DNA from: Streptomyces sp. PKU-EA00015
GTDB taxonomy: Bacteria; Actinomycetota; Actinomycetes; Streptomycetales; Streptomycetaceae
Reading direction: 5' to 3'
Assembly: GCF_013387495.1 (NCBI RefSeq)
Contig: NZ_JABZEE010000041.1
Coordinates: forward strand, 1 to 49,257
Length of the DNA: 49,257 nt
In this document: in pieces, positions 25,917 to 35,824 of the stretch
How the letters are laid out: every line of letters starts with the position of its first letter
Numbering within the stretch: the first letter of the stretch is position 1
Translations under genes and position numbers: made by a program
The notes under the pieces: model-generated
Told to the model about the DNA's origin: nothing
The model's database searches: none
Seen by the model: only the letters and a program-made list of their open reading frames with translations

Positions 25917-26067
25917 TCTTCCTCGCCTGATGAACGCGGGGTCTTCGGGTGCGCCCAAGAATTCTCATCGTGCGATGGAGCGTCAATTCTCAAACGCATC
26001 AAGAGTGCTCGGTTCATCCGTCCGGCGGCATCTCCCCCACACACGAAGACAACTCCCAGGACGCGCT

Positions 26068-26101
26068 CCGGCCCCGCACACCCGGAGGCGTACGGGGCCG
26101 G
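26068..26101 (-). terminator. Hairpin downstream of the amino acid permease
   Basis: Arms CCGGCCCCG (26068-26076) and CGGGGCCGG (26093-26101) with a 16-base loop, 15 bases past the permease stop. Confidence 0.5.
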
Positions 26102-26115
26102 GAACGGGGGAGCCG

Positions 26116-27627
26116 TCAGAACTTGGCGTCGGGTCCGAGTCGCCCGAGACGGCTGCGGGACCGTCCGTAGATGAAGTACACGACGATGCCGACGGCCATC
26201 CAGATGCCGAACCGGAGCCAGGTCTCGGTCGGCAGGTTGAGCATGAGCCAGAGCGAGGCCGCGATCGACAGGATCGGGATCAGCGGCACCCACGGGGTAC
26301 GGAAGGCTCGGTGCAGATCGGGCCGGGTGCGGCGCAGGATGATGACGCCGAGCGCAACGACGACGAAGGCGAAGAGCGTTCCGATGTTCACCAGTTCCGC
26401 GAGATTCTCCAGGCTGGTGAAGCCCGCGATGACGGCGATCACCACACCGAGCAGGAGGGTCGCACGGTAGGGGGTGCGGTACTTCGGGTGGGTGATGGAG
26501 AAGAAGCGCGGCAGCAGCCCGTCACGGCTCATCGCGAAGAACACCCGGGTCTGGCCGAGCAGCAGGATCATGGAGACGGTGATGAGGCCGACGGCCGCGC
26601 CGAGGCTGATCGCACCCGCGAAGAAGGGCTGGTCCACGGACTTGAAGGCGTCGGCGAGCGGGGCCGTCGGCGACATCTCCCTGTAGAACTGCATACCGGT
26701 GACCACCAGCGTCACGGCCACGTAGAGCACCGTGCAGACGAACAGCGAGCCGAGGATGCCGCGCGGCATGTCCCGCTGGGGATTCCTGGTCTCCTCGGCG
26801 GCGGTGGCCACGACGTCGAAACCGATGAAGGCGAAGAAGACGAGGGAGGCCGCGGTGAAGATGCCCATGACGCCGAAGTTGGTGGGCTCGTAGCCGAAGA
26901 GCACCTGGATGAGCGGCGCCTTGAGGCCGCTCCCCGCGGCCTGCGGCTCGGCCGGGGGAACGAACGGGGAGTAGTTGTCGGCCTTGATGAAGAACAGACC
27001 CGCGACGATGACCATCAGCACGACTGTGACCTTGACGGCGACCACGATCGCGGTGATCCGGGCCGAGAGCTTCGTCCCGACGACCAGGATGGCGGTCAGC
27101 ACCAGGACGAGCAGGAAGGCCAGCAGGTCGAAGCTTCCTCCTGCGTCGGGCCCGGACAGCGCGACGGGCATCTCCCAGCCGAGGTTGGTGTCCATGAGGG
27201 AGCGCACGTACCCGGACCAGCCGACCGCCACCACGGCGGTGCCGAGAGCGAATTCGAGGACCAGGTCCCAGCCGATGATCCAGGCGGGCAGTTCCCCGAT
27301 CGAGGCGTAGGAGAAGGTGTACGCCGAGCCGGCCACCGGCACGGTGGACGCGAACTCGGCGTAGCAGAGCGCCGCGAGGGCGCAGACGATGCCCGCGGCC
27401 ACGAAGGAGAGTGCGGTGGCGGGTCCGGCGTTGTTGCGGGCCGCGATGCCGGTGAGGACGAAGATGCCCGTGCCGATGATGACGCCGACACCGAAAATCG
27501 TGAGGTCCCATGCGGACAGGCTCTTCTTCAGCGCATGCTCGGGCTCCTCGGTGTCGCGGATGGACTGTTCCACAGTCTTGGTGCGGAACACCCCGGTGCT
27601 CTGGGGGCGCTGCTGCTCTGTGCTCAC
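26116..27627 (-). CDS. APC superfamily amino acid permease
   Basis: 503 residues, about 12-13 hydrophobic helices, consistent with the cationic amino acid transporter branch of the APC superfamily. Helix 1 carries the broken-helix motif IFGVGVIIGTGIFVLTG and helix 3 the AALCYAEFASTVPVAGSAYT motif. FIGFDVVATAAEETRNPQRD is the conserved helix 6-7 loop. The C-terminus ends with a basic cytoplasmic tail. The GTG at 27627 has GGAGG seven bases upstream. The open frame continues far upstream through dxs antisense and is meaningless there. Substrate cannot be fixed from sequence (basic or branched amino acids are likely). Confidence 0.9.
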   Translation of the reverse strand: MSTEQQRPQSTGVFRTKTVEQSIRDTEEPEHALKKSLSAWDLTIFGVGVIIGTGIFVLTGIAARNNAGPATALSFVAAGIVCALAALCYAEFASTVPVAGSAYTFSYASIGELPAWIIGWDLVLEFALGTAVVAVGWSGYVRSLMDTNLGWEMPVALSGPDAGGSFDLLAFLLVLVLTAILVVGTKLSARITAIVVAVKVTVVLMVIVAGLFFIKADNYSPFVPPAEPQAAGSGLKAPLIQVLFGYEPTNFGVMGIFTAASLVFFAFIGFDVVATAAEETRNPQRDMPRGILGSLFVCTVLYVAVTLVVTGMQFYREMSPTAPLADAFKSVDQPFFAGAISLGAAVGLITVSMILLLGQTRVFFAMSRDGLLPRFFSITHPKYRTPYRATLLLGVVIAVIAGFTSLENLAELVNIGTLFAFVVVALGVIILRRTRPDLHRAFRTPWVPLIPILSIAASLWLMLNLPTETWLRFGIWMAVGIVVYFIYGRSRSRLGRLGPDAKF

Positions 27628-27705
27628 CGGCGTACCTCCGTAGCCATGGCCGTATACCCATGATCGAGAAGGGGGCAGGGCCGCGCCCGCCCTCGCAGTG
27701 CGTTT

Positions 27706-27761
27706 CACACGAAAGGGCCGGACGGAAACCCCTGGGGGTGCTCCGTCCGGCCCAACGTGTG
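27706..27761 (-). terminator. Terminator hairpin after dxs
   Basis: Two-tier stem: CACACG/CGTGTG outside, GGGCCGGACGGA (27715-27726) with its complement (27742-27753) inside, and a small ACCCC/GGGGT stem at the tip. It lies 16 bases past the dxs stop. Confidence 0.75.
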
Positions 27762-27776
27762 CGCAGATGGGTGAGC

Positions 27777-29741
27777 TCAGTCGCGGGCGGGCTCGACCGC
27801 CTCGCTGTCGATCCGGCCGTCCAGCCGGGAGACGAGTCCGGTGACCTGGCGGGCGATGTCGGGCGCGGTCAGCCCGATCTCCGCGAGGACCTCCTTGCGG
27901 GAGGCGTGGTCGAGGAAGCGCGGCGGGATGCCGAAGTCGCGCAGCGGTACGTCGACGCCCGCGTCCCGCAGGGTCTGGGACACCGCGGAGCCGACACCAC
28001 CCACGCGGCTGTTGTCCTCGACGGTGACCACGACGCGGTGCCGCTCGGCGAGCGGGGCGAGCGCCTCGTCGACTGGCTTGACCCAGCGGGGGTCGACGAC
28101 CGTGGTGGAGATGCCCTGCGCGTCGAGCAGGTCGGCGATCTCCAGGCACATGGGGGCGAGCGCGCCGACGGAGACCAGCAGCACGTCCGGCCGCTCGCTG
28201 TCCGCGTACCGCAGGACGTCCATGCCCCCGGCGGTGCCGACGGCCTTCACGGCGGGGCCGACTGCGCCCTTGGAGAAGCGGACCACGGTCGGCGCGTCGT
28301 CGACCTCGACGGCCTCGCGCAGCTGGGCGCGGACCTGGTCGGCGTCGCGGGGCGCGGCGATCCGCAGGCCGGGGACGACCTGGAGGATCGACATGTCCCA
28401 CATGCCGTTGTGGGAGGCGCCGTCGGTGCCGGTGACGCCGGCCCGGTCGAGGACGAACGTGACGCCGCACTTGTGCAGGGCCACGTCCATGAGGACCTGG
28501 TCGAAGGCGCGGTTCAGGAACGTCGCGTACACGGCGAAGACGGGGTGCAGGCCGCCGGTGGCGAGGCCCGCCGCGGACACGGCGCCGTGCTGCTCGGCGA
28601 TGCCGACGTCGTAGACCCGGTCGGGGAAGGCCTTGGCGAACCTGTCGAGGCCGACCGGCTGCAGCATCGCCGCCGTGATGGCCACGATGTCCTCGCGCTC
28701 CTTGCCGAGCTTGACCATCTCCTCGCCGAAGACCGAGGTCCAGTCGAGGCCCGAGCTGGAGATGGGCAGGCCGGTGTCGGGGTGGATCTTGCCCACGGCG
28801 TGGAAGCGGTCGGCCTCGTCCGCCAGGGCGGGCTGGTAGCCGCGGCCCTTCTCGGTGAGGCAGTGCACGATGACCGGCCCGCCGAAGCGCTTGGCGCGGG
28901 CGAGAGCGGACTCCAGGGCCTCGATGTCGTGGCCGTCGATGGGGCCGACGTACTTCAGGCCGAGGTCCTCGAACATGCCCTGCGGGGCGATGAAGTCCTT
29001 CAGGCCCTTCTTGGCGCCGTGCAGCGTCTCGTAGAGCGGCTTGCCGACGACCGGGGTGCGCTCCAGGATGTCCTTGCCGCGGGCGAGGAAGCGCTCGTAG
29101 CCGTCGGTGGTGCGCAGGGTGGCCAGGTGGTCGGCGAGGCCACCGATGGTGGGGGCGTAGGAGCGCTCGTTGTCGTTGACGACGATGACGAGCGGGCGGT
29201 CCTTGGCCGCGGCGATGTTGTTCAGCGCCTCCCAGGCCATGCCGCCGGTGAGCGCGCCGTCGCCGATGACGGCGACCACGTGGTCGTCCTTCTTCAGGAC
29301 CTGGTTGGCCTTGGCGAGTCCGTCGGCCCAGCCGAGAACGGTGGAGGCGTGCGAGTTCTCGATGATGTCGTGCTCGGACTCCGCCTGCGAGGGGTAACCG
29401 GACAGGCCGCCCTTCATCTTCAGCCTCGAGAAGTCCTGGCGGCCGGTCAGCAGCTTGTGCACATAGCTCTGGTGACCCGTGTCCCAGAGGACCTTGTCCT
29501 TGGGGGATTCGAAGACACGGTGGAGCGCGATCGTCAGCTCGACCACACCCAGGTTGGGGCCGAGGTGGCCGCCGGTCTTGGAGACGGCGTCCACCAGGAA
29601 GGTCCTGATTTCCGCGGCCAGCTGCTCCAACTGCTCCGGGCCGAGCCGGTCCAGGTCGCGCGGTCCCTTGATACGGGAAAGCAGACCCCACCCGTCGCCC
29701 ACCACCACCCGTGTAGGGCGCGCTTCGCGCGGCTGCGTCAC
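27777..29741 (-). CDS. dxs: 1-deoxy-D-xylulose-5-phosphate synthase
   Basis: First enzyme of the MEP isoprenoid pathway: pyruvate plus glyceraldehyde-3-phosphate to DXP, using thiamine diphosphate. 654 residues, typical. Motifs include GGHLGPNLGVVELTIALH, VLWDTGHQSYVHKLLTGR, the TPP/metal motif GDGALTGGMAWEALNN, EKGRGY, the glutamate loop DVGIAEQHGAVSAAGLA, and DRAGVTGTDGASHNG. The GTG at 29741 follows AAGGAGG by four to five bases, so the extra N-terminus before the usual LLSRIKGPRDL is probably translated. A candidate -10 TAGACT (minus strand, 29786-29791) lies upstream. Confidence 0.96.
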   Translation of the reverse strand: MTQPREARPTRVVVGDGWGLLSRIKGPRDLDRLGPEQLEQLAAEIRTFLVDAVSKTGGHLGPNLGVVELTIALHRVFESPKDKVLWDTGHQSYVHKLLTGRQDFSRLKMKGGLSGYPSQAESEHDIIENSHASTVLGWADGLAKANQVLKKDDHVVAVIGDGALTGGMAWEALNNIAAAKDRPLVIVVNDNERSYAPTIGGLADHLATLRTTDGYERFLARGKDILERTPVVGKPLYETLHGAKKGLKDFIAPQGMFEDLGLKYVGPIDGHDIEALESALARAKRFGGPVIVHCLTEKGRGYQPALADEADRFHAVGKIHPDTGLPISSSGLDWTSVFGEEMVKLGKEREDIVAITAAMLQPVGLDRFAKAFPDRVYDVGIAEQHGAVSAAGLATGGLHPVFAVYATFLNRAFDQVLMDVALHKCGVTFVLDRAGVTGTDGASHNGMWDMSILQVVPGLRIAAPRDADQVRAQLREAVEVDDAPTVVRFSKGAVGPAVKAVGTAGGMDVLRYADSERPDVLLVSVGALAPMCLEIADLLDAQGISTTVVDPRWVKPVDEALAPLAERHRVVVTVEDNSRVGGVGSAVSQTLRDAGVDVPLRDFGIPPRFLDHASRKEVLAEIGLTAPDIARQVTGLVSRLDGRIDSEAVEPARD

Positions 29742-29855
29742 TCTGCCTCCTTGCTTCGAGCTGATCGAGCCTTGCCGATTGCCCGAGTCTAATGTTCCGG
29801 TCGTGATCTACGACGCGCGGCCGTGCGTTGTCGGTCACGCCGCGGCCGCACGCAG

Positions 29856-29890
29856 CAGTGCCCGGCACCGCCGTGCGGTGCCGGGCACTG
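29856..29890 (-). terminator. Terminator hairpin after xylH
   Basis: 15-bp perfect arms (CAGTGCCCGGCACCG and its complement) with a 5-base loop, nine bases after the xylH stop. It ends the xylFGH transcript. Confidence 0.8.
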
Positions 29891-29899
29891 GGGGCCGTA

Positions 29900-31185
<1,286 letters not shown>

Positions 31186-31189
<4 letters not shown>

Positions 31190-31965
31190 TTCTGAACCTC
31201 CGCGTTGCGCGCCGCACGGCGGGTCACGGCGTTGTCCGTGGCGCCGGTGATGGCGGAGATGATGTCTTCCTGCGAGGTCGACTTGACCTCGAAGACGCCG
31301 TTGTTCCGGCCGAGCCGGAGTACGGCGACCTTGTCGGCGACCGCCTTGACGTCGGCCATGTTGTGGCTGATCAGGATCACGGCGTGGCCGCGCTCCCGCA
31401 GCCGCTCCACGAGGTCGAGCACCTGGGCGGTCTGCTCGACGCCCAGGGCGGCGGTGGGCTCGTCGAGGATGACGAGCTTGGGCTCGCCGAGCATCGACCG
31501 CGCGATGGCCACGGTCTGGCGCTGACCGCCGGACAGCGAGGCGATCGGGATGCGGACGCTGGGGATGCGGATCGACAGCGTCTTCAGCAGTTCGAGGGCG
31601 CGGCGCTCCATCTCGACCTCGTCGAGCACACCGCGCTTGCGGAGCTCGCGGCCGAGGTAGAGGTTGCCGACGACGTCGATGTTGTCGCACAGCGCGAGGT
31701 CCTGGTAGACCGTCGCGATGCCGAGGTTCTGGGCGTCGTGGGGGCGGTTGATCGACACGCCCCTGCCCTCCCATTCGATGACGCCTTCATCGATGGGATG
31801 CACGCCGGCGATCGTCTTGACCAGCGTGGACTTTCCGGCGCCGTTGTCGCCGACCAGGGCGACCACCTCACCGGCGTGGATCTCGAGCTCTACGTCGGTG
31901 AGCGCCTGGACGGCACCGAACCGCTTGGAGACCCCGCGCAACGCCAACACGGGCGTAGCGGACAC
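31186..31965 (-). CDS. xylG: Sugar ABC transporter ATP-binding protein, single-domain
   Basis: 259 residues. Walker A GDNGAGKST (about 41-49), Q-loop in ATVYQDLALCD, signature LSGGQRQTVAIARSM, Walker B LVILDEPTAAL and switch His in LISHNM are all intact. Typical CUT2 ATPases (RbsA, XylG of enterics) carry two tandem cassettes in about 500 residues; this one has a single cassette, so it must dimerise. I start at GTG 31965, nine bases after AAGGAG. The in-frame ATG at 31974 abuts that ribosome site and cannot use it. It is separated from xylF by 219 bases of hairpins. Confidence 0.88.
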
Positions 31966-32062
31966 GTGAACCATCTCCTTCGCCGCCTGACCGGCGGGGA
32001 TGCCGCGCCACGGGGTAGGCGGCGCGGAGGCTGAGCAGAGCAGATATGCAGAAGTGTTCCGA

Positions 32063-32176
32063 CCGGTGCCCCTCCCGCAGCGGGGGCTGAATGGCGGGAG
32101 AAGGCACCGGAAGGTTTCTGCGGGGACGGGACCGTCCCCGGGCAGAGGCCGGAGCGCCGGGGACCGGTGCTCCGGC
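32063..32176 (-). terminator. Three tandem hairpins between xylF and xylG
   Basis: In transcript order: (1) 32176-32148, a 13-bp stem GCCGGTGC-type with one G-U pair and loop of three, eight bases after the xylF stop; (2) 32140-32121, CGGGGACGG/CCGTCCCCG with a two-base loop; (3) 32110-32063, CCGGTGCC/GGCACCGG outside CTCCCGC/GCGGGAG. Probably a partial terminator or mRNA end that raises xylF over xylGH. Confidence 0.7.
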
Positions 32177-32184
32177 GTGCGGCC

Positions 32185-33297
32185 TTACTTCAGGCCGAGC
32201 TGGTCACACGCGGCCTTGAACTTCGGGGTGCAGATCTCCTGGACGGTGTAGACGCCGTCCTTGATCACCGTGTCCTTGATGTTGTCCTTGGTCAGCGAGA
32301 CGACCGGGACGAGCACCGACGGGATGCCCTGGTTGGTGGGGCTGTCCACCTTCTCCTTGGCGATCGAGTCGAGCGACTCGCCCTTGGCGAGCGCCACGGC
32401 CATCTCGGCCGCGGCGGCGGCCTCCGGCGCGTACGGCTTGTAGACGCTCATGAACTGCTCGCCCGCCACGATCCGCTGCACACCGGCGAGCTCGGCGTCC
32501 TGGCCGGTGACCGGCGGGAGCTTGGAGAAGCCGCCGGCCTTGAGGGCGGTGATGATGCCGCCCGCCATGCCGTCGTTCGCGGAGTAGACGCCGATGATCT
32601 TGTCCTTGCCGAGGGCCGAGATCGCGGCCTCCATGTTGGCGTTGGCGTTCTCCGGCTTCCACTCCTTGGTGTCGTACTCCTTGCCGATGTTCACCTTGCC
32701 GTCGAGCTCGGCGTGGGCGCCCTTCTTGAACAGCGCGGCGTTCGGGTCCGTGATGGCGCCGTTCATCATGACGATCTGGCCGTCCTTGGCCTTGTCGCCG
32801 AGGGCCTCCAGCAGGGCCTTGCCCTGGACGTGGCCGACCTCTTCGTTGTCGAACGAGGTGTAGGCGTCGATCGGGCCCTCTGCCAGGCGGTCGAAGGCGA
32901 CGACCGGGATGTCGGCGTCCTTGGCCTTCTTGACGCTGCCGGCGATGGCCTTCGCGTCGACGGCGTCCACGATCAGGGCGTCGACCTTGTTCGTGATCAT
33001 GGTGTCGACCTGCTGCGTCTGCAGCGTGGCGTCCTGCTTGGCGTTGGCGTAGACGACCTTGGCCTTGCCACCCGTGAGCTCGCTGATCTTCTTCTCGATG
33101 AGCGGCTTGTCGAACTTCTCGTAGCGCGCGGTCTGGTTCTCCGGCAGGAGCAGTCCGATGGTGAGGTCGTCGCCCTTCTTCGCGCCGGTCTCGTCGGCGG
33201 CGTCGCCCGACTCCCCCGCCTGGCCGCAGGCGGCGAGCGAGACGGCCATTGCGGTGGCAGCGGCAGCGATGGCGGCACGACGCAGATGTGCGTTCAC
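32185..33297 (-). CDS. xylF: Sugar ABC transporter substrate-binding lipoprotein (xylose type)
   Basis: 370 residues. Lipoprotein signal peptide MNAHLRRAAIAAAATAMAVS with lipobox LAAC (Cys24), then a type-I periplasmic binding protein fold: LTIGLLLPENQTARYEKFDK, VDALIVDAVDA, GQIVMMNGAITDPNA, IIGVYSANDGMAGGIITALK and LPPVTGQDAELAGVQRI, matching XylF. Extracellular, tethered by lipid, delivering sugar to XylH. The GTG at 33297 has GGGAGG eight bases upstream. Transcribed toward xylG; the neighbouring ROK gene is transcribed in the same direction and ends 121 bases upstream. Confidence 0.9.
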   Translation of the reverse strand: MNAHLRRAAIAAAATAMAVSLAACGQAGESGDAADETGAKKGDDLTIGLLLPENQTARYEKFDKPLIEKKISELTGGKAKVVYANAKQDATLQTQQVDTMITNKVDALIVDAVDAKAIAGSVKKAKDADIPVVAFDRLAEGPIDAYTSFDNEEVGHVQGKALLEALGDKAKDGQIVMMNGAITDPNAALFKKGAHAELDGKVNIGKEYDTKEWKPENANANMEAAISALGKDKIIGVYSANDGMAGGIITALKAGGFSKLPPVTGQDAELAGVQRIVAGEQFMSVYKPYAPEAAAAAEMAVALAKGESLDSIAKEKVDSPTNQGIPSVLVPVVSLTKDNIKDTVIKDGVYTVQEICTPKFKAACDQLGLK

Positions 33298-33374
33298 GAT
33301 GTAAACCTCCCTGACGAGGCCGCGTCGCTGCGGCCGAGGTGGCTGGAAGTCAACTCGGCCCCGCCGCCAGCGTC

Positions 33375-33389
33375 AAGGAGTAAATCCTT
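33375..33389. promoter_or_regulatory. Inverted repeat over the candidate xylF -35
   Basis: AAGGA-GTAAA-TCCTT, with a 5-base spacer. Its left edge overlaps TTGACG read on the minus strand (33371-33376), a good -35. Seventeen bases on is TTGACT (33348-33353), a poor -10. A plausible operator for the adjacent ROK repressor; the site of Rok7B7 is not something I can confirm from memory. Confidence 0.45.
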
Positions 33390-33418
33390 AACGAGATGAC
33401 AACGGTGCCATCCGTTAT

Positions 33419-34618
33419 CTAAGTGAAGGCAGGAGTCCGGGTGGGCATCGCGCTCTCCAGAAGGGTCGAATCACCCATTTCGCTGAGCACGAGGGCGAGG
33501 GCTCCAAGGACCTCGGCGCGTCCGCCGAGCGCTCCCGGCGCCACCGAGAGCTGCCTCGCCGCGCTGGGGATCGCGTAGCGCGAGACGGACTCGCGGATGG
33601 GTCCCAGTACCAACTCTCCAGCCTCCGCCAGATCGCCGCCCAGCACCACCCGGCTCGGGTTCAGCAGGTTGCACAGGTTCGCCACGCCGCTGCCGATGTG
33701 GCGGCCCACGTCGGCCACCACGCGCCGGCAGCCGGGATCCCCCTCGCGGGCGAGCCGCACCACCTTCTCCATGGTCAGCCCGTCGCCGTGGCTCGGCTGC
33801 AGCAGCGGCAGCACGTACCGGGCGGCCGCGAAGGTCTCCAGGCAGCCCCGGTTGCCGCAGCGGCACACCGGACCCGACTCGTCCAGCGTGATGTGCCCGA
33901 TCTCCCCCGCGGTGCCGCCGGGCCCGCGGTAGATCTGACCGTCTATGACCAGCCCGGCGCCCACACCGCTGGCCACCTTGATGTAGGCGAGGTCCTTGAC
34001 CCCGCGTCCGCTGCCCCACACCAGCTCGCCGAGCGCGCCGAGGTTGGCGTCGTTGTCGACGTAGACCGGGACGCCCAGGCGCCCGGAGAGCTCGTCACTG
34101 GGGTTTATGCCGGTCCAGCCCGGCAGGATGGCCGAGGAGCCGAGCGTGCCGGACTCCACGTCGATGGGGCCGGGTACGCCGAGACCGACGCCGATGATCT
34201 TCCCGGGGCCGATGCCGGTGGCCTCGACGAGCCGGTTGACCAGCGCCTCGGCCCGGTCGAAGCCCTCGGCCGACGAGGCGTCCACGTCCAGCGGCTCGGC
34301 CTCCTCCGCCAGCACCTGGTGGGCGAGGTTGCCGACCGCGACCCGCAGGTGGGTGTGGCCGAAGTCGACCCCGATCACGATGCCCGCGTCGCCGCTCAGG
34401 GAGACACTGCGGGCGCGCCTGCCGCCCGCGGAGGTGGGCGTCACCTCGACCGTGCCGCCGTCCTTGAGCTCGCGGACGATGTTGGAGACCGTGGCCGCGG
34501 AGAGGCCGGTGCTCCTGGCGATCTCCGCCTGCGTGAGCGAGCCGGCCATGCGCACCGCGCGCACGACCCGCTCGAGGTTGGCCCGGTGCAGTGATGTCTG
34601 CGATCCCGGAGTCTCCAT
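33419..34618 (-). CDS. rok7B7: ROK family transcriptional regulator (Rok7B7-like)
   Basis: 399 residues. N-terminal MarR-like winged HTH (about 15-70, GSLTQAEIARSTGLSAATVS) joined to a ROK sugar-kinase-like domain: IVIGVDFGHTHLRVAVG (phosphate loop), YVDNDANLGALGELVWG, GGTAGEIGHITLD and the zinc-binding CRCGNRGCLETFAA. In S. coelicolor the ROK gene between xylFGH and ngcEFG is Rok7B7, which influences xylose and GlcNAc uptake, carbon repression and antibiotic production; the symbol is given on that synteny. The ATG at 34618 has AGGAG eleven bases upstream, a loose fit. Upstream in-frame codons add a low-complexity tail. Confidence 0.88.
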   Translation of the reverse strand: METPGSQTSLHRANLERVVRAVRMAGSLTQAEIARSTGLSAATVSNIVRELKDGGTVEVTPTSAGGRRARSVSLSGDAGIVIGVDFGHTHLRVAVGNLAHQVLAEEAEPLDVDASSAEGFDRAEALVNRLVEATGIGPGKIIGVGLGVPGPIDVESGTLGSSAILPGWTGINPSDELSGRLGVPVYVDNDANLGALGELVWGSGRGVKDLAYIKVASGVGAGLVIDGQIYRGPGGTAGEIGHITLDESGPVCRCGNRGCLETFAAARYVLPLLQPSHGDGLTMEKVVRLAREGDPGCRRVVADVGRHIGSGVANLCNLLNPSRVVLGGDLAEAGELVLGPIRESVSRYAIPSAARQLSVAPGALGGRAEVLGALALVLSEMGDSTLLESAMPTRTPAFT

Positions 34619-34792
34619 TGACCCATCCACTCCTGCCCCCGGTGGGCGGCACGACGACCGCCCCCGGCCGGGGCAACCGCGAGGGAACCCCGACATCTCT
34701 CCAACTTGTGAACCCTAAGCTCAACTCTCGGGGGCCTTTCGCGTCAAGACCTTGAGCAAGGGCGGCAGGGCCCGGCACCAGGGCGCACCAAC

Positions 34793-34833
34793 GCCCGGAC
34801 CCCGTTCGACGCGGCGTCGAACGGGGCCCGGGC
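34793..34833 (-). terminator. Terminator hairpin after ngcG
   Basis: Stem GCCCGG-(A)-CCCCGTTCGACG with complementary CGTCGAACGGGG-(C)-CCGGGC and a three-base loop, 32 bases past the ngcG stop. Confidence 0.8.
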
Positions 34834-34865
34834 GCGTACCGCGGCAGGCGGCGGAGTCGTCTTCG

Positions 34866-35810
34866 TTACTTGAGCGTGCCCGCGGTGAGACCGGACTGGA
34901 CCTGCCGCTGGAAGGACAGGTACACGACGATCACGGGGAGCATGGCGATCGTCATGCCCGCGAAGATCACCGGCAGGTCGCCCTCGTATCCCTGCTGCTG
35001 GTTCAGCAGCACCAGGCCCTGGGTGAGCACCGAACGGTCCTTGTCGAAGCCGCTCTGCTGCTGCATCAGGGTCATGGGCAGGATGTACTGGTTCCACTGG
35101 CCGAGCACGTTGAAGATCCCGACGCTGAGCAGGCCGGGCTTGGCCATCGGGACCATGACCTGGAAGAAGATCCGGCTGTGGGAGGCGCCGTCGATGACCG
35201 CGGCCTCGTGGATGGCCGTGGGCAGCGTCCGGAAGAACGCGTGCATGAAGAAGACGGTGAACGGCAGCGAGTAGGCGACGTACACCAGGATCAGACCCTG
35301 GTACGTGTTGAGCATGCCGAGCATGTCGACGAGGAAGTACAGCGGCACCAGGCCCAGGTAGACCGGGAACATCGCGCCGGCGACGAAGAAGTAGTAGAAG
35401 AAGCGGTTGCCCGGGAACTCGTAGCGGGCGAGCACGTACGCCGCCATCGCGCCGAGCAGCATCGTCAGCGGGATGGAGAAGGCGAGCACGATCAGGGTGT
35501 TGGCGAAGTAGTCGCCGATCCCCTTCTCCCAGGCGCGGCCGAAGGCGTCGAAGTTCCAGTTCGACGGCCACGACCAGGCGCTGGCGCCGATCTCCGTGTC
35601 GGTCTTGAAGGAGCCGATCAGCAGCCAGAAGAGCGGCAGCACGATCATCACGGCCCACAGGATCAGGAAGCCGTGCGAGAAGACGTTGAGGACCCTGCCC
35701 TCGCCGTCGCCGCCGACGGATCCGGTGCGGCCGTCCACACCGTTCTGCGATCGGCGCGGGCCGGGCACGGCGTCCTTCTCGACGCCGGGGATCAACCGGG
35801 TGTTCGACAT
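34866..35810 (-). CDS. ngcG: GlcNAc/chitobiose ABC transporter permease NgcG-like
   Basis: 314 residues, MalG-type permease of a CUT1 sugar ABC system. A hydrophilic N-terminus of 40 residues precedes about six membrane helices (first FLILWAVMIVLPLFWLLIG). The EAA loop contacting the ATPase is EAAVIDGASHSRIFFQVMVP. It starts 14 bases after ngcF ends. The operon lacks its own ATPase gene, as is usual in Streptomyces where MsiK serves many CUT1 systems. The substrate assignment follows synteny with ngcEFG beside the ROK gene. Confidence 0.87.
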   Translation of the reverse strand: MSNTRLIPGVEKDAVPGPRRSQNGVDGRTGSVGGDGEGRVLNVFSHGFLILWAVMIVLPLFWLLIGSFKTDTEIGASAWSWPSNWNFDAFGRAWEKGIGDYFANTLIVLAFSIPLTMLLGAMAAYVLARYEFPGNRFFYYFFVAGAMFPVYLGLVPLYFLVDMLGMLNTYQGLILVYVAYSLPFTVFFMHAFFRTLPTAIHEAAVIDGASHSRIFFQVMVPMAKPGLLSVGIFNVLGQWNQYILPMTLMQQQSGFDKDRSVLTQGLVLLNQQQGYEGDLPVIFAGMTIAMLPVIVVYLSFQRQVQSGLTAGTLK

Positions 35811-35824
35811 GGCGTGTTCCCCGC

